Source: Streptomyces sp. NBC_00273
GTDB taxonomy: Bacteria; Actinomycetota; Actinomycetes; Streptomycetales; Streptomycetaceae
NCBI RefSeq assembly: GCF_036178145.1
Contig: NZ_CP108067.1
Location: forward strand, 8,757,001-8,821,000
DNA: 64,000 nucleotides
Direction of reading: 5' to 3'
The position numbers and the translations under genes are program-made. Each line of letters opens with the position of its first letter. The stretch's first letter is position 1. Positions 26,972-35,691 of this stretch are shown here, in pieces. The notes under the pieces are model-generated. The model was not told the origin of the DNA. It searched no databases and worked only from the letters and a program-made list of their open reading frames with translations.

Positions 26972-27523
26972 TCATGCGGCGTCCGCCCACTCTTCCCGAA
27001 GCATCCCGAAGAGCACGCGGTCGTAGCGCTTGCCTTCCACCAGCGCGGCCGACCGGCGGCGGCCTTCCTCGCGGAAGCCCAAGCCGGCGAAGGCGCGCAC
27101 GGCACGCTCGTTGCCGCTCCAGGTGTCCAGTTCCAGGCGGCTCAGGCCGTACGCGCCGAACAGGTGGTCCACGAGCAGCCGTGCTGCGTCCCTGCCGTGG
27201 CCGCAACCCCAGAACTCCCATTCGCCGATGGTGACCCCCAGCGTGGCCACTCCGGCGTAGGGGTCCAGGTCCCGGTAGTCGGCCATGCCTATCACCCTTC
27301 CGGTCGCGAGGTCCTCGACCGTGAACACGGCCGACTCCCTCGGGACCAGGCGCAGCATGGTGTCGAAGCCGAGCCCGACGGCCTCCGCCGTGACCGGGCC
27401 GAAGCACGGGTCACCTGCCGCGGCCCAGCGCACCACCTCCGGGTCGTTGCGCCACCGGAGATGGTGCTCCGCGTCCTCCGAGCGCAGCGCACGCAGCCTG
27501 ACCAACTTTCCTTCGAACATCAC
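26972..27523 (-). CDS. GNAT N-acetyltransferase (RimJ/RimL type)
   Basis: 183 residues. The acetyl-CoA motif lies in EFWGCGHGRDAARLLVDHLF (about residues 107-127, Q/RxxGxG/A variant), with LRWRNDPEVVRWA near the start and WSGNERAVRAFAGLGFREEG at the end, the layout of Acetyltransf_3 enzymes acting on protein N-termini or small amines. Two ATG codons in a row begin the frame; either 27523 or 27520 may be used. Same strand as the next GNAT gene, 70 bases apart. Confidence 0.88.
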   Translation of the reverse strand: MMFEGKLVRLRALRSEDAEHHLRWRNDPEVVRWAAAGDPCFGPVTAEAVGLGFDTMLRLVPRESAVFTVEDLATGRVIGMADYRDLDPYAGVATLGVTIGEWEFWGCGHGRDAARLLVDHLFGAYGLSRLELDTWSGNERAVRAFAGLGFREEGRRRSAALVEGKRYDRVLFGMLREEWADAA

Positions 27524-27593
27524 GTATCCCCCGTCGAATTGACAACCTTTCCAAGCCTAACGGAACCGATCGTCTGGCCGGTTCCGGGCGGTG

Positions 27594-28100
27594 TCACAGG
27601 TCCCGCCGCATGCAGACGCGGGGCCACCGGTCCAGGCCGTGCGCCGCCTCGCGCTCGCGGATCTCCCGCAGGCCGGGAGCGAGCCCCGCGTCCGCCAGCG
27701 GCCGGAAGCCGCAGCGCGCGTAGTACGGGGCGTTCCACGGGACCTCGGTGAAGGTGGTGAGCGTCAGGGCGGGCACGCCCCCGCGCTTCGCGAACTCCGC
27801 CAGGTGCTCCAGCAGGCTCCGGCCGAGCCCGCGGCGCGCCCGGTCGGGATGGACGGACACCTGCTCGACGTGCAGGTTGCCGTCGACGTGCTCCGCGATC
27901 AGATAGGCGCCGGGGACATCGGCCCCGTCCACCGCCACCCACGCCAGCCCGGCCCGTCGGTAGGCGTCGAGCTCGTCGAGCGCCAGCGGTTCGTCGTCGG
28001 CGATCTCCGGCATGCCGATGTCCCGGAAGGAGCGCCCAGCGGCCCTCTCGATGTCCTGGAGGAGGGTCAGCTCGTCCCGTCGTACCGTGCGGATGGTCAT
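27594..28100 (-). CDS. GNAT N-acetyltransferase
   Basis: 168 residues with motif A VEQVSVHPDRARRGLGRSLL (about residues 78-98), including RRGLG for acetyl-CoA pyrophosphate binding, and motif B with APYYARCGFRPL. N-terminal IRTVRRDELTLLQDIERAAG and the DIGMPEIADDEP stretch are common in streptomycete GNATs of unassigned substrate. Together with the neighbouring GNAT gene it may form a short operon on the minus strand. Confidence 0.88.
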   Translation of the reverse strand: MTIRTVRRDELTLLQDIERAAGRSFRDIGMPEIADDEPLALDELDAYRRAGLAWVAVDGADVPGAYLIAEHVDGNLHVEQVSVHPDRARRGLGRSLLEHLAEFAKRGGVPALTLTTFTEVPWNAPYYARCGFRPLADAGLAPGLREIREREAAHGLDRWPRVCMRRDL

Positions 28101-28273
28101 GACCGCATTGTCGCGGGAGTGCCGCCCGGAGGCACGCGAGTATCGGGTACGCGTCCGGTCCCCGCTCGTCCGGGGCCGGTTCTGTGCTCCGTACGAGTTC
28201 TCTTCGGTGCCGGTTCGGCCGCAGCGCCGCAGGCATGATCATCATTCTGGCGCCACATCGGTTTGATACGGCT

Positions 28274-29728
28274 ATGCCACGAATGCGACGGAGACAACCG
28301 ACCAAGGCGTGGGGCGCCGTGGCTGTGACGGGGGCCATGCTGGTCGTCGCCGCAGCGCCGGGCCGGGCGCCCGATGCGGACACCTCGGCGCCCGCCCTCG
28401 CGGGAGTGCCCCGCGAGGCCGCGGTCACCCTGCTGGTCGGACGGGTGCTGGACGAGGGCCGGGAATCCGACGACGGGCCCTGCACGGTGCGCATGTTCCG
28501 GCCCGGACTGTGCAGCGGCTGGCAGGAGCAGCGGGTACGGGCCACCGCGCGCGGCATGGGATCCGTACTGAAGGAACCCTCCCTCGGCGACCCGGCGCGG
28601 GACGCGCGGGTGGAGGTCCTCCCGACGGACTCCGGCGGGCCGCTCCAGATCGCCCTCGCGGACGCGGGCCGCCTCACGGACGTGACCGTGCGCGACGGGC
28701 GCGGCCGGCACCTGGCCGGCGCCCTCGCCCCGGACAACGGGCGCTGGCTCAACAGCGAGCCGCTGCGGGCGGGGGAGAGCTACACCGTGCAGGTCGGAGC
28801 CCTGGACGGGGACGGGACCCCGGTCGGCGTGACCATGGCGTTCCGGACCGCGCCGCCCTCGGACGGGGGCAGGCTGACGGTCGAGTTCGGGCCGGAACCC
28901 GGCACGTACGGAGCGGGGGAGATCGTGACGGCGAGCCTCAGCCGTCCGGTGCCCGCCGACGACCTCCCGGCCCGCGCCCGGCTGGAACGGGCCCTACAGG
29001 TGACCTCGGAGCCCCAGGTCGAGGGCGCGTGGCACTGGGTCGACGAATCGACCCTGCACTTCCGGCCGCGTACGTACTGGCCCGCCCACGCCGTCGTCCG
29101 CGTCCGCAGCGGTCTCGACGGGGTCGAGGTCGGGGACCACGACTACGGCGGCCCCTCCGACGCGGTGCAGTTCACCATCGCGGACCGGATCGAGGCCGTC
29201 ACCGACTCCGCCACCCACCGGATGACCGTGCGCCGCAACGGGCGGGTCATCAGGACGATCCCGGTCACCACCGGCAAGGAGGGCTTCCGGACCCGCAGCG
29301 GCATCAAGGTCGTGCTGCGCAAGGAGTCCAAGGTCCGGATGCGCGGTGACACGGTCGGCATCCAGCGCGGCACCAGCGAGTTCTACGACCTGCCCGTCTC
29401 CTACGCGACGCGGGTGACCTGGAGCGGCGAGTACATCCACGCCGCGCCCTGGTCGGTCGAGGCGCAGGGCGAGGAGAACGTGAGCCACGGCTGTACGGGC
29501 ATGAGCACCGAGGACGCCGCCTGGTTCTTCGAGACCGTCCGCGAAGGGGACATCGTGGAGGTGGTCAACAGCGGCGGTGCGAGGATGGCCCCCTTCGACA
29601 ACGGGTTCGGCGACTGGAACGTGGACTGGCGGACCTGGCTGGCGGGCAGCGCCCTGGCCGCCATCGACGGGGGTCCGCAGGACTCGCCGACCACCCCCGT
29701 CGCAGCCAGGCTGCACCCGACCACCTGA
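28274..29728 (+). CDS. L,D-transpeptidase with Ig-like domains (YkuD)
   Basis: 484 residues from ATG 28274; an in-frame ATG at 28235 is possible, and neither has a strong ribosome binding site. Signal-anchor near residues 15-35. Ig-like beta domains occupy about 110-270, including TVEFGPEPGTYGAGEIVTAS. The YkuD domain (about 285-420) carries TYIHAAPWS-type GEYIHAAPWS and the catalytic SHGCTGMS with C407 and preceding His. Such enzymes make 3-3 peptidoglycan cross-links outside the membrane. The Asn usual after HGC (HGCxN) is replaced by Met, a variant known in actinobacterial members. Confidence 0.9.
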   Translation: MPRMRRRQPTKAWGAVAVTGAMLVVAAAPGRAPDADTSAPALAGVPREAAVTLLVGRVLDEGRESDDGPCTVRMFRPGLCSGWQEQRVRATARGMGSVLKEPSLGDPARDARVEVLPTDSGGPLQIALADAGRLTDVTVRDGRGRHLAGALAPDNGRWLNSEPLRAGESYTVQVGALDGDGTPVGVTMAFRTAPPSDGGRLTVEFGPEPGTYGAGEIVTASLSRPVPADDLPARARLERALQVTSEPQVEGAWHWVDESTLHFRPRTYWPAHAVVRVRSGLDGVEVGDHDYGGPSDAVQFTIADRIEAVTDSATHRMTVRRNGRVIRTIPVTTGKEGFRTRSGIKVVLRKESKVRMRGDTVGIQRGTSEFYDLPVSYATRVTWSGEYIHAAPWSVEAQGEENVSHGCTGMSTEDAAWFFETVREGDIVEVVNSGGARMAPFDNGFGDWNVDWRTWLAGSALAAIDGGPQDSPTTPVAARLHPTT

Positions 29729-29842
29729 GCGCGCGCCGGCTGCCCCCCGGCGTGCCCGGCCGTCAGACGGCGCCCGCGCCCGGTCGGCGGCGGCTCCGCT
29801 CGGACCGGACACGGCCGGACACGACCGGACTACGATCACCAC

Positions 29843-30541
29843 ATGATCAAAGGAGTGATGTTCGACTTCTCCGGCACACTGCTGCGCGTCGAGTCGACCG
29901 AGGAATGGCTCACCGCCACCCTCGCGGAGACCGGCATTCCGCTGGCCGAGGAGGAGTTCGGCGAGACGGCGCGGCGGCTGACCGAGTACGGCGCACTGCC
30001 CGGCGGGCCGTCGCCCCGGCACATGCCGGCGCACCTCGACGCCCTGTGGGGCCAGCGGGACATCAGCGCCGAGCAGCACCGGGCCGCCTACGGCGGCTTG
30101 ACCCGAGCTGCCGGGATCACGGACCCGGAGCTGGAGCAGGCGCTCTACGACCGCCACAAGACCCCCGCCGCCTGGCGCCCCTACCCGGACACCGTGCCCA
30201 CCCTGCGCGCACTGCGCCGCCGGGGGCTCCCGGTGGCCGTGGTCAGCAACATCGGATGGGATCTGCGGCCGGTCTTCCGCGCGCACGGGCTCGACGAACT
30301 GGTCGACGCCTACGTGCTCTCCTTCGAGCTGGGCGCCCAGAAGCCCGACCCGGTGATCTTCCGAACCGCATGCGACCGGCTGGGCCTGGCCCCCGCCGAT
30401 GTGCTGATGGTCGGCGACAGCCTCGAGGCGGACGGCGGCGCGCGGGCGCTCGGCTGCCCGTTGCACCTCGTCGAGCACCTCCCGGTCGACCAGCGGCCCG
30501 GCGGACTGGCCCCGCTGCTGGACCTGCTCGGGCCCGCGTAG
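29843..30541 (+). CDS. HAD family hydrolase
   Basis: 232 residues of HAD subfamily IA. Motif I is DFSGTLLR with the nucleophile D8 but Ser in place of the second Asp of DxDGT; motif II is VVSNIGW, motif III QKPDP with the Lys, motif IV GDSLEADGGAR. The second Asp acts as acid-base in phosphatases, so its loss suggests altered chemistry or a dehalogenase-like mechanism. A helical cap sits between motifs I and II. ATG 29843 has AGGAG overlapping weakly; it stands alone. Confidence 0.85.
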   Translation: MIKGVMFDFSGTLLRVESTEEWLTATLAETGIPLAEEEFGETARRLTEYGALPGGPSPRHMPAHLDALWGQRDISAEQHRAAYGGLTRAAGITDPELEQALYDRHKTPAAWRPYPDTVPTLRALRRRGLPVAVVSNIGWDLRPVFRAHGLDELVDAYVLSFELGAQKPDPVIFRTACDRLGLAPADVLMVGDSLEADGGARALGCPLHLVEHLPVDQRPGGLAPLLDLLGPA

Positions 30542-30630
30542 CGGTCGGCTCCCCGAGGGCGGGCGGGGCGTGCCGCCACGGTGGGCGGATCCGGCAGCGG
30601 TACCGGGCTGCGCGCACCCGGCCGCGGCGG

Positions 30631-30915
30631 TCAGGAGCCGGGCCGGGAGCCCGTGGCGCGGTCCCACGCGGAGCGGGTGGCTCCGAAGCCGCTCTCGTGC
30701 ACCCAGACGTGGGTGCACCCGGGGCATTGGAGGTGGAGCATGCTGCCGGTGTTGGTGAGCAGGTAGCGCCAGTGGGTGGAGCAGGTGCGCCGCTGCTCGC
30801 AGGGTTCGCAGCCGCGCGCGTCCGCACACTTCGGGCAGGCCACCCAGGCGCGGCGCCCGGGGTCGGCCTGCGGGTCAAGCGGCAGCACGGCCGTCTCCGC
30901 GCGAGGGCAGCACAC
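30631..30915 (-). CDS. Small zinc-ribbon-like protein
   Basis: 94 residues with several Cys pairs: CPKCADARGCEPCEQRRTC and CPGCTHVW, enough for two metal sites, and HVWVHESGF near the C-terminus. The start at 30915 overlaps the preceding minus-strand gene by 41 bases in another frame, so translational coupling or a later start is possible. Function unknown; a structural zinc site in a regulatory protein is the usual meaning. Confidence 0.55.
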   Translation of the reverse strand: MCCPRAETAVLPLDPQADPGRRAWVACPKCADARGCEPCEQRRTCSTHWRYLLTNTGSMLHLQCPGCTHVWVHESGFGATRSAWDRATGSRPGS

Positions 30916-31168
30916 CGGCCGCCACCAGGTCGTCGTAGAGGCGCTGCTGTTCCGTGTCGAGCCCGGAATAGAGCAGGTCGTAGGCGGCCTCCTCGCCGAG
31001 GAGCACCTCCATCGGATCCCAGTCCGGGCCGAGGGCCGCCATCACCTGGGCGCGCCGGAGCACCTCCTGCGAGGTGAGGTCGACGGCGAAATCGACCAGC
31101 TCGGACGCGTCGGGGGCACCGGAGGCACCGGAGGCGTCGGACGGCGGGGTGCGGTCGTGGGGGGCCAT
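30875..31168 (-). CDS. Small conserved protein, DUF6400-like
   Basis: 97 residues. After a disordered Ser/Ala/Pro-rich start the conserved core reads FAVDLTSQEVLRRAQVMAAL, GPDWDPMEVLLGEEAAYDLL and YSGLDTEQQRLYDDLVAAGV, an acidic all-helical domain I associate with the DUF6400 family (from memory). Function unknown. It seems to head a two-gene minus-strand unit with the Cys-rich protein, whose start it overlaps. Confidence 0.7.
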   Translation of the reverse strand: MAPHDRTPPSDASGASGAPDASELVDFAVDLTSQEVLRRAQVMAALGPDWDPMEVLLGEEAAYDLLYSGLDTEQQRLYDDLVAAGVLPSRGDGRAAA

Positions 31169-31449
31169 GACATCGAAGTTAGGTAGCCCTTCCTTCTCTG
31201 GTCAAGGGAGGGTGGGCGGAGTCACATTCCGCTGGTCAGGCGGTGTGCGGGCCCGGGTGTGGCGCGCCGGGCGGGGCGGCGGGCCCAGGAGCGGGGCGTG
31301 ACAAATGTAATGGCCTGTCAAGGTGCTTCTCCTTCTGGAGGTTGATGCCCGGTTCGTCCTGGCGGAGGAGGAAGCGGCGCGGGTCCGGAGCGAAGAATTG
31401 AAGGGACCAAGATCGCCGGGCCCCACCGGGCCACCGACGAGGAGCCGCC
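31169..31449. other. Divergent intergenic region
   Basis: Separates the DUF6400-like gene from the serine hydrolase. It contains the inverted repeat listed next; the part next to the DUF6400-like start (31170-31195) is AT-richer and likely holds its promoter. Confidence 0.4.
31299..31320 (+). promoter_or_regulatory. Inverted repeat TGACA-N12-TGTCA
   Basis: TGACA (31299-31303) and TGTCA (31316-31320) face each other across 12 bases in the only AT-rich part of this gap, 130 bases upstream of the serine hydrolase. A dimeric repressor or activator site is plausible; no cognate regulator is adjacent. Confidence 0.35.
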
Positions 31450-32853
31450 GTGCCCCACACCCGCCCCGCCGACCGACCCGCACCGCGCCTGCGCCGCGCC
31501 GCCTCGGCCACCGCCGTCGCCTTAGCCCTGCTGGCGGGCCTCGCACCGGCCGCGAGCGCCGCCGTCCAGGAAACGCCGAACGCCTACGGCCAGGACGCCG
31601 GCCGGCGCCTCGACCGGCCCCAGCTGCAGGCGGGGCTGGACGCGATCCGGGAGGCGGGCGTGTACGGCGTCTACTCCGGGGTCCGCGACGGCCGCGAGCG
31701 CTTCGACGGCGCCGCCGGCCTCGCCGACGTCGCCACCGGGCGCAAGGTCCGCCCCGACCTCCGGCACCGCGTCGGCAGCGTCACCAAGACGTTCACCGCC
31801 GTGGCCGTCCTCCAGCAGTCCGCGAAGGGCCGGGTGGACCTGGACCGGCCGGTCGGCGACTACGTGCCCGAGCTGCTGCCCGGCGAGCGCGGCCGCAAGG
31901 TGACCGTACGCATGCTCCTCAACCACACCAGCGGCATCTACGACTACGTCGGCGATGCCTTCCCCTCCCTCCTGAAGGGGACCACGGAGAGCCTGGACGA
32001 GCACCGGTACCGCACGATCAAGCCCGCCGAGCTGATCGGCTACGGGGTGGCCCGGCCGCAGCTGTTCGAGCCCGGCACCGACTGGTCCTACTCCAACACC
32101 AACTACGTGCTGCTCGGCGAGGTGCTCCGCAAGGTGACCGGCCAGGACCCGGAGCAGGTGATCACGCGGGACGTGATCCGGCGCGTGGGGCTGCGCGACA
32201 CCTACTTCCCCGGTACCGACCCGCGCATCCGCGGGGCTCACGCCCGCATGTACGAGAGCTTCTACGGGCTCATCGACCCGCCGCGCGACTACAGCGACTA
32301 CAACATGACCTGGGCCGGCACCGCCGGGGCCCTCGTCTCCACCCCGCAGGACCTCAACACCTTCTACCGCGCCCTGCTGGGCGGTGACGTCCTGCCGCGC
32401 CGCCAGCTGGACCAGATGCGCACCACCGTCGACGTCAAGGACGAGACGGGCGCCGTTGCCATGCGCTACGGCCTCGGCATCTACTCCTTGGACACGCCGT
32501 GCGGCCCGGCCTGGGGCCACGACGGCGGAGTCTTCGGCGCCGGCACCTGGGCCCTGTCCAGCCCGGACGGCCGCCGCCAGTTCGCCATCGGGTACAACCT
32601 GATGAAGTACCAGCGCCTCAACGCGGCCGGCACGGCCTTCGACCCGCACCCGGCCGACGCCGCGCTGCGGGACTACCGCGACCGGTCCCTGTGCGGCACC
32701 ACCGCACCGCACACCCCGGACCCGGCCGCGAAGGACCGCTCCGCCGAGCCCCCGTCGGCCCAGGCCCCGTCGGCCGAGGCCCCGGCCGCTCCGCGCGTAC
32801 TGCCCCCGAGCATGCCGGCGCTCCCCGGACCGCTGTCGGGTCCCGTCCGCTGA
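31450..32853 (+). CDS. Secreted serine hydrolase, beta-lactamase/D-Ala-D-Ala carboxypeptidase family
   Basis: 467 residues; GTG 31450 with GAGGAG (31439-31444) five bases upstream. Sec signal peptide (ATAVALALLAGLAPAASA). Active-site motifs of the class C/AmpH group are all present: S110-V-T-K113 (SxxK), YSNTNYVL (YxN) and GHDGGVFG (HxG). VRMLLNHTSGIYDY is a hallmark. It should hydrolyse or transfer D-Ala peptides or esters outside the cell. A Pro/Ala-rich tail of about 60 residues follows the catalytic domain. Confidence 0.92.
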   Translation: MPHTRPADRPAPRLRRAASATAVALALLAGLAPAASAAVQETPNAYGQDAGRRLDRPQLQAGLDAIREAGVYGVYSGVRDGRERFDGAAGLADVATGRKVRPDLRHRVGSVTKTFTAVAVLQQSAKGRVDLDRPVGDYVPELLPGERGRKVTVRMLLNHTSGIYDYVGDAFPSLLKGTTESLDEHRYRTIKPAELIGYGVARPQLFEPGTDWSYSNTNYVLLGEVLRKVTGQDPEQVITRDVIRRVGLRDTYFPGTDPRIRGAHARMYESFYGLIDPPRDYSDYNMTWAGTAGALVSTPQDLNTFYRALLGGDVLPRRQLDQMRTTVDVKDETGAVAMRYGLGIYSLDTPCGPAWGHDGGVFGAGTWALSSPDGRRQFAIGYNLMKYQRLNAAGTAFDPHPADAALRDYRDRSLCGTTAPHTPDPAAKDRSAEPPSAQAPSAEAPAAPRVLPPSMPALPGPLSGPVR

Positions 32854-32949
32854 TCGGACGCGGGTGCGGCGCCGTCCGGGTTCTTACGGATCCGTGACGT
32901 GCGGCCCGGTACGCGTCGCGCAGGACCGTGCGCGGCTTAGCGTCGGGGC

Positions 32950-33978
32950 ATGCGCGTACTTGTGACTGGAGGCGCGGGCTTCATCGGCTCGCACATCGTC
33001 GCCGAGCTGATCGGCCGCGGCCATGAGCCGGTGGTCTTCGACCTGGCGGAGGACGGGCGGGACGTACGGGACCCGGATGCCGTGGCGCAGGCGCTGGCAG
33101 GCGTGGACGCGGTCTGTCACCAGGCGGCCAAAGTGGGGCTCGGGAAGGACTTCGGGGACGCACCCGGCTACGTGTCGGCCAATGACCTGGGCACCGCGGT
33201 GCTGCTGGCCGAGATGGCACGGGCACGCGTGCCGCGGCTGCTGCTCGCCGGGTCGATGGTCGTCTACGGGGAGGGACGCTACGAGTGCCCCGCCCACGGC
33301 ACGGTCCGGCCCGGCCCGCGCGCCGAGAGCGATCTGCGGGCCGGGCGGTTCGAGCCGCGCTGCCCGGTCTGCGGCGCCGACCTGGCGCCGGGGCTGGTCA
33401 CGGAGGACGCTCCGACGGACCCCCGGAACGTCTACGCCACGACCAAGCTCGCCCAGGAACACCTCGCGTCCTCCTGGGCCAGGGCCACCGGCGGACGCGT
33501 CATCTCGCTGCGTTACCACAACGTCTACGGGCCGGGGATGCCCCGCGACACCCCGTACGCGGGGGTGGCCGCGCTGTTCAGGTCCTCGCTCGCGCGGGGC
33601 GGGGCGCCGCGCGTCTTCGAGGACGGCGGACAGCGCCGGGACTTCGTCCACGTGCGGGACGTGGCCGCGGCCAACGCGGTGGCGCTGGAGCACCTGGTCC
33701 GGGCGGACGCGGACGCCGGAGCCGCGGGCTTCACGGCGTACAACGTCGGCAGCGGCGACCCGCGGACCGTCGGCGACATGGCCGCGGCACTGGCCGCCGC
33801 CTGCGGTGGCCCGGCCCCGGTCGTCACCGGCGAGTACCGGCTCGGCGACGTCCGGCACATCACCGCCGACTCGGCGCGCCTGCGCCACGAACTGGGCTGG
33901 CGCCCGGCCGTCCCCTTCGCCGCGGGCATGGCCGAACTGGCCACGGGCCAGGCCGTTTTCCTTGCGACGGGACCGTGA
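32950..33978 (+). CDS. Extended SDR, dTDP-L-rhamnose 4-epimerase-like (WbiB type)
   Basis: 342 residues. NAD-binding GGAGFIGSHIVAELI, SMVVYGEGRY with the catalytic Ser, and NVYATTKLAQEH with the YxxxK pair mark it as an active extended SDR. Between them lies a metal-knuckle insert, CPAHG and RCPVCGADL (about residues 115-155), that is typical of the WbiB/dTDP-rhamnose 4-epimerase group making dTDP-6-deoxy-L-talose. No other dTDP-rhamnose gene is next to it, so the exact substrate is inferred. ATG 32950, alone in its unit. Confidence 0.85.
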   Translation: MRVLVTGGAGFIGSHIVAELIGRGHEPVVFDLAEDGRDVRDPDAVAQALAGVDAVCHQAAKVGLGKDFGDAPGYVSANDLGTAVLLAEMARARVPRLLLAGSMVVYGEGRYECPAHGTVRPGPRAESDLRAGRFEPRCPVCGADLAPGLVTEDAPTDPRNVYATTKLAQEHLASSWARATGGRVISLRYHNVYGPGMPRDTPYAGVAALFRSSLARGGAPRVFEDGGQRRDFVHVRDVAAANAVALEHLVRADADAGAAGFTAYNVGSGDPRTVGDMAAALAAACGGPAPVVTGEYRLGDVRHITADSARLRHELGWRPAVPFAAGMAELATGQAVFLATGP

Positions 33979-34086
33979 CACAGGCGTAGCAGACCTTGAT
34001 CATCCGAGGGGATAGAGTCGCCCTGCCCGGCGGCGCCGAGGGCGCCGCCGGACACCGGAAACAGAGAACCTCGGGGGATTCGCATC

Positions 34087-34683
34087 GTGTTGACCAATCG
34101 TCTGCTCCGCACTGCCGTGCCGATAGCACTGACGGCCCTGGCGCTCACCGCCTGCGGGCCGGAGGACGACGCCGGCCCCGCGGCCACGCAGAAGGGGACG
34201 TTCGCCGAGCCGCTCGCCCTGAAGACGTCGGCGGAGGTGTCCGAGACCCACTTCCCGGACCAGGCCAAGACCCAGCTGAGCGTCACCCCGGTCTCGGTCG
34301 TCAAGGGGGACAAGGCCGCGGTGGAGAAGCTCGGCGTCGGGCTGCTGGAGGGCAAGACGCCCTACTACGTCACGACCACCTACGCGCACAAGGGCGGTGC
34401 ACCGGACAGCGGCAGCTTCAACTTCAAGCTGCTCCTGCACGGCACCGACCAGCAGCGCGCGTACTTCTTCGCCCCCGCCTGGGGGGCCACGTTCGAGCCC
34501 TGCCAGGAGGTTGCCGAGGTCGAGCTGCCCCTGGCCGCCGGCAAGTCCGTCACCACCTGCGAGATCTACCTGGTCCCGGAGAACGTGCAGCCCACGTTCG
34601 TGGGCTTCCAGGGCGACCGCGACAACCGCTCCCCGAGCCACGAGACCGGCACCGCGGCCGAAGTCGTCTGGAAGGTGGGCTGA
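34087..34683 (+). CDS. Hypothetical lipoprotein
   Basis: 198 residues. The N-terminus (NRLLRTAVPIALTALALTACG) is a lipoprotein signal with the Cys at about residue 22. The mature part looks like a single beta-sandwich domain with FNFKLLLHGTDQQRAYFFAP and two Cys (EPCQEV, TTCEIY) that probably form a disulphide. I do not recognise a family name. GTG start 34087 after a GGGG-rich leader. It converges on the SDR gene at 34732. Confidence 0.78.
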   Translation: MLTNRLLRTAVPIALTALALTACGPEDDAGPAATQKGTFAEPLALKTSAEVSETHFPDQAKTQLSVTPVSVVKGDKAAVEKLGVGLLEGKTPYYVTTTYAHKGGAPDSGSFNFKLLLHGTDQQRAYFFAPAWGATFEPCQEVAEVELPLAAGKSVTTCEIYLVPENVQPTFVGFQGDRDNRSPSHETGTAAEVVWKVG

Positions 34684-34721
34684 CGGTCCGGGCCCGCCGC
34701 ACCCGCGCAGGCCCCGGACCG
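34684..34721. terminator. Hairpin between convergent genes
   Basis: CGGTCCGGG (34684-34692) pairs perfectly with CCCGGACCG (34713-34721) right after the lipoprotein stop and 11 bases before the end of the opposing SDR gene, so it can serve both. Confidence 0.65.
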
Positions 34722-34731
34722 CCGGCCGGGG

Positions 34732-35691
34732 TCAGCGGAACGAGCCGATGTTCTCGCTCACCCATGCGTCGTACGTGCGCGGGGGGCGGCCGATGACGTC
34801 CTGTACGGACGGCCGCTGGTCGAGCGTCCACCGGAGGAGCTCGGCGTACCGGGCGCCGTACACCTCGAGCGCGTGCAGCGTCACGTCGATCGCGCCTTCG
34901 GGCCAGCCGAGGGCGCGCCAGGCCGCGCGGCCGTCGTCGGGCGCCAGATCGACCGTGGCGATGTCACGGCCGAGGGCCGCGGCGATGCTCCGTATCCGTG
35001 CACGGGTGCTCAGTGGCGGGCCCACCGCCTCCACGACCGTCCCGACGTGGTCGTCGCCGGTCAGGGCAGCGGCCGCCACTGCGGCGAGGTCCTCCTCGTG
35101 GATGAAGGGGTAGTGCCCCTCACTGAGGAGGGCCTCCCGGACCACCCCGTCGGCCCGGACGGTGTCGGGCCAGTCCGACCCCGTGGCCGGGTAGGTGCCC
35201 TCGATGACGGCGCCCATCACGGCCGACGGCCGGATGTGCGTCCAGGCCATGCCCGAACCCTCCACCGCCCGCTCGATCGCCAGCCAGTACCAGGTCTCCG
35301 GCGGGTTGGCCTCCTCGTACTCCGGCCCGTGGGACGACAGCAGGACGACCTTCGCGGCTCCGGCGTCCCGCGCGAGGGCGAGCGCTTCTCGGACCGTCGA
35401 CGGACGGGCACCGGCGAGGAACACGGACCCGACGCCGTCGAACGCCCGGGCGTACTCCAGCGGTCGGGTGATCGACCCCTCCACGACTTCGACCGCATCG
35501 GGCCAGCCGTCGCACTGGTCGGGCTCGGCCAGCACCCGCACGTGCCGGCCCGTGGCGAGCAACTGCCGCGCCAGGCACCGGCCGACGATCCCGGTCGGGC
35601 TGTTGCCCTCGTCCTTGCGGGGGCCGACGACGGTCAGCAGACAGCTGCGTTCGCCGGGCGGCGCCTTCTCGTCGTGCTCGAACCTGTCCAT
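34732..35691 (-). CDS. NmrA-like NAD(P)-binding protein (atypical SDR)
   Basis: 319 residues from ATG 35691, which has GGAAGGG eight bases upstream; the frame is open for another 150 codons but without coding character. The Rossmann motif is degenerate (VVGPRKDEGNSPTGIVGRCL), then HVRVLAEPDQ, LLSSHGPEYEE and WTHIRPSAVMGAV, as in NmrA/QOR2-like NAD(P) sensors and reductases. There is no YxxxK pair at the canonical place, so redox activity is uncertain. Function unknown. Divergent from the small peptide gene at 35992. Confidence 0.8.
   Translation of the reverse strand: MDRFEHDEKAPPGERSCLLTVVGPRKDEGNSPTGIVGRCLARQLLATGRHVRVLAEPDQCDGWPDAVEVVEGSITRPLEYARAFDGVGSVFLAGARPSTVREALALARDAGAAKVVLLSSHGPEYEEANPPETWYWLAIERAVEGSGMAWTHIRPSAVMGAVIEGTYPATGSDWPDTVRADGVVREALLSEGHYPFIHEEDLAAVAAAALTGDDHVGTVVEAVGPPLSTRARIRSIAAALGRDIATVDLAPDDGRAAWRALGWPEGAIDVTLHALEVYGARYAELLRWTLDQRPSVQDVIGRPPRTYDAWVSENIGSFR

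Noticed and set aside
31170..31200. GTTAGGTAGCCCTTCC as a DmdR iron box
   Set aside because: Only one half resembles TTAGGTTAG; the right half does not match and no iron-uptake gene is adjacent.
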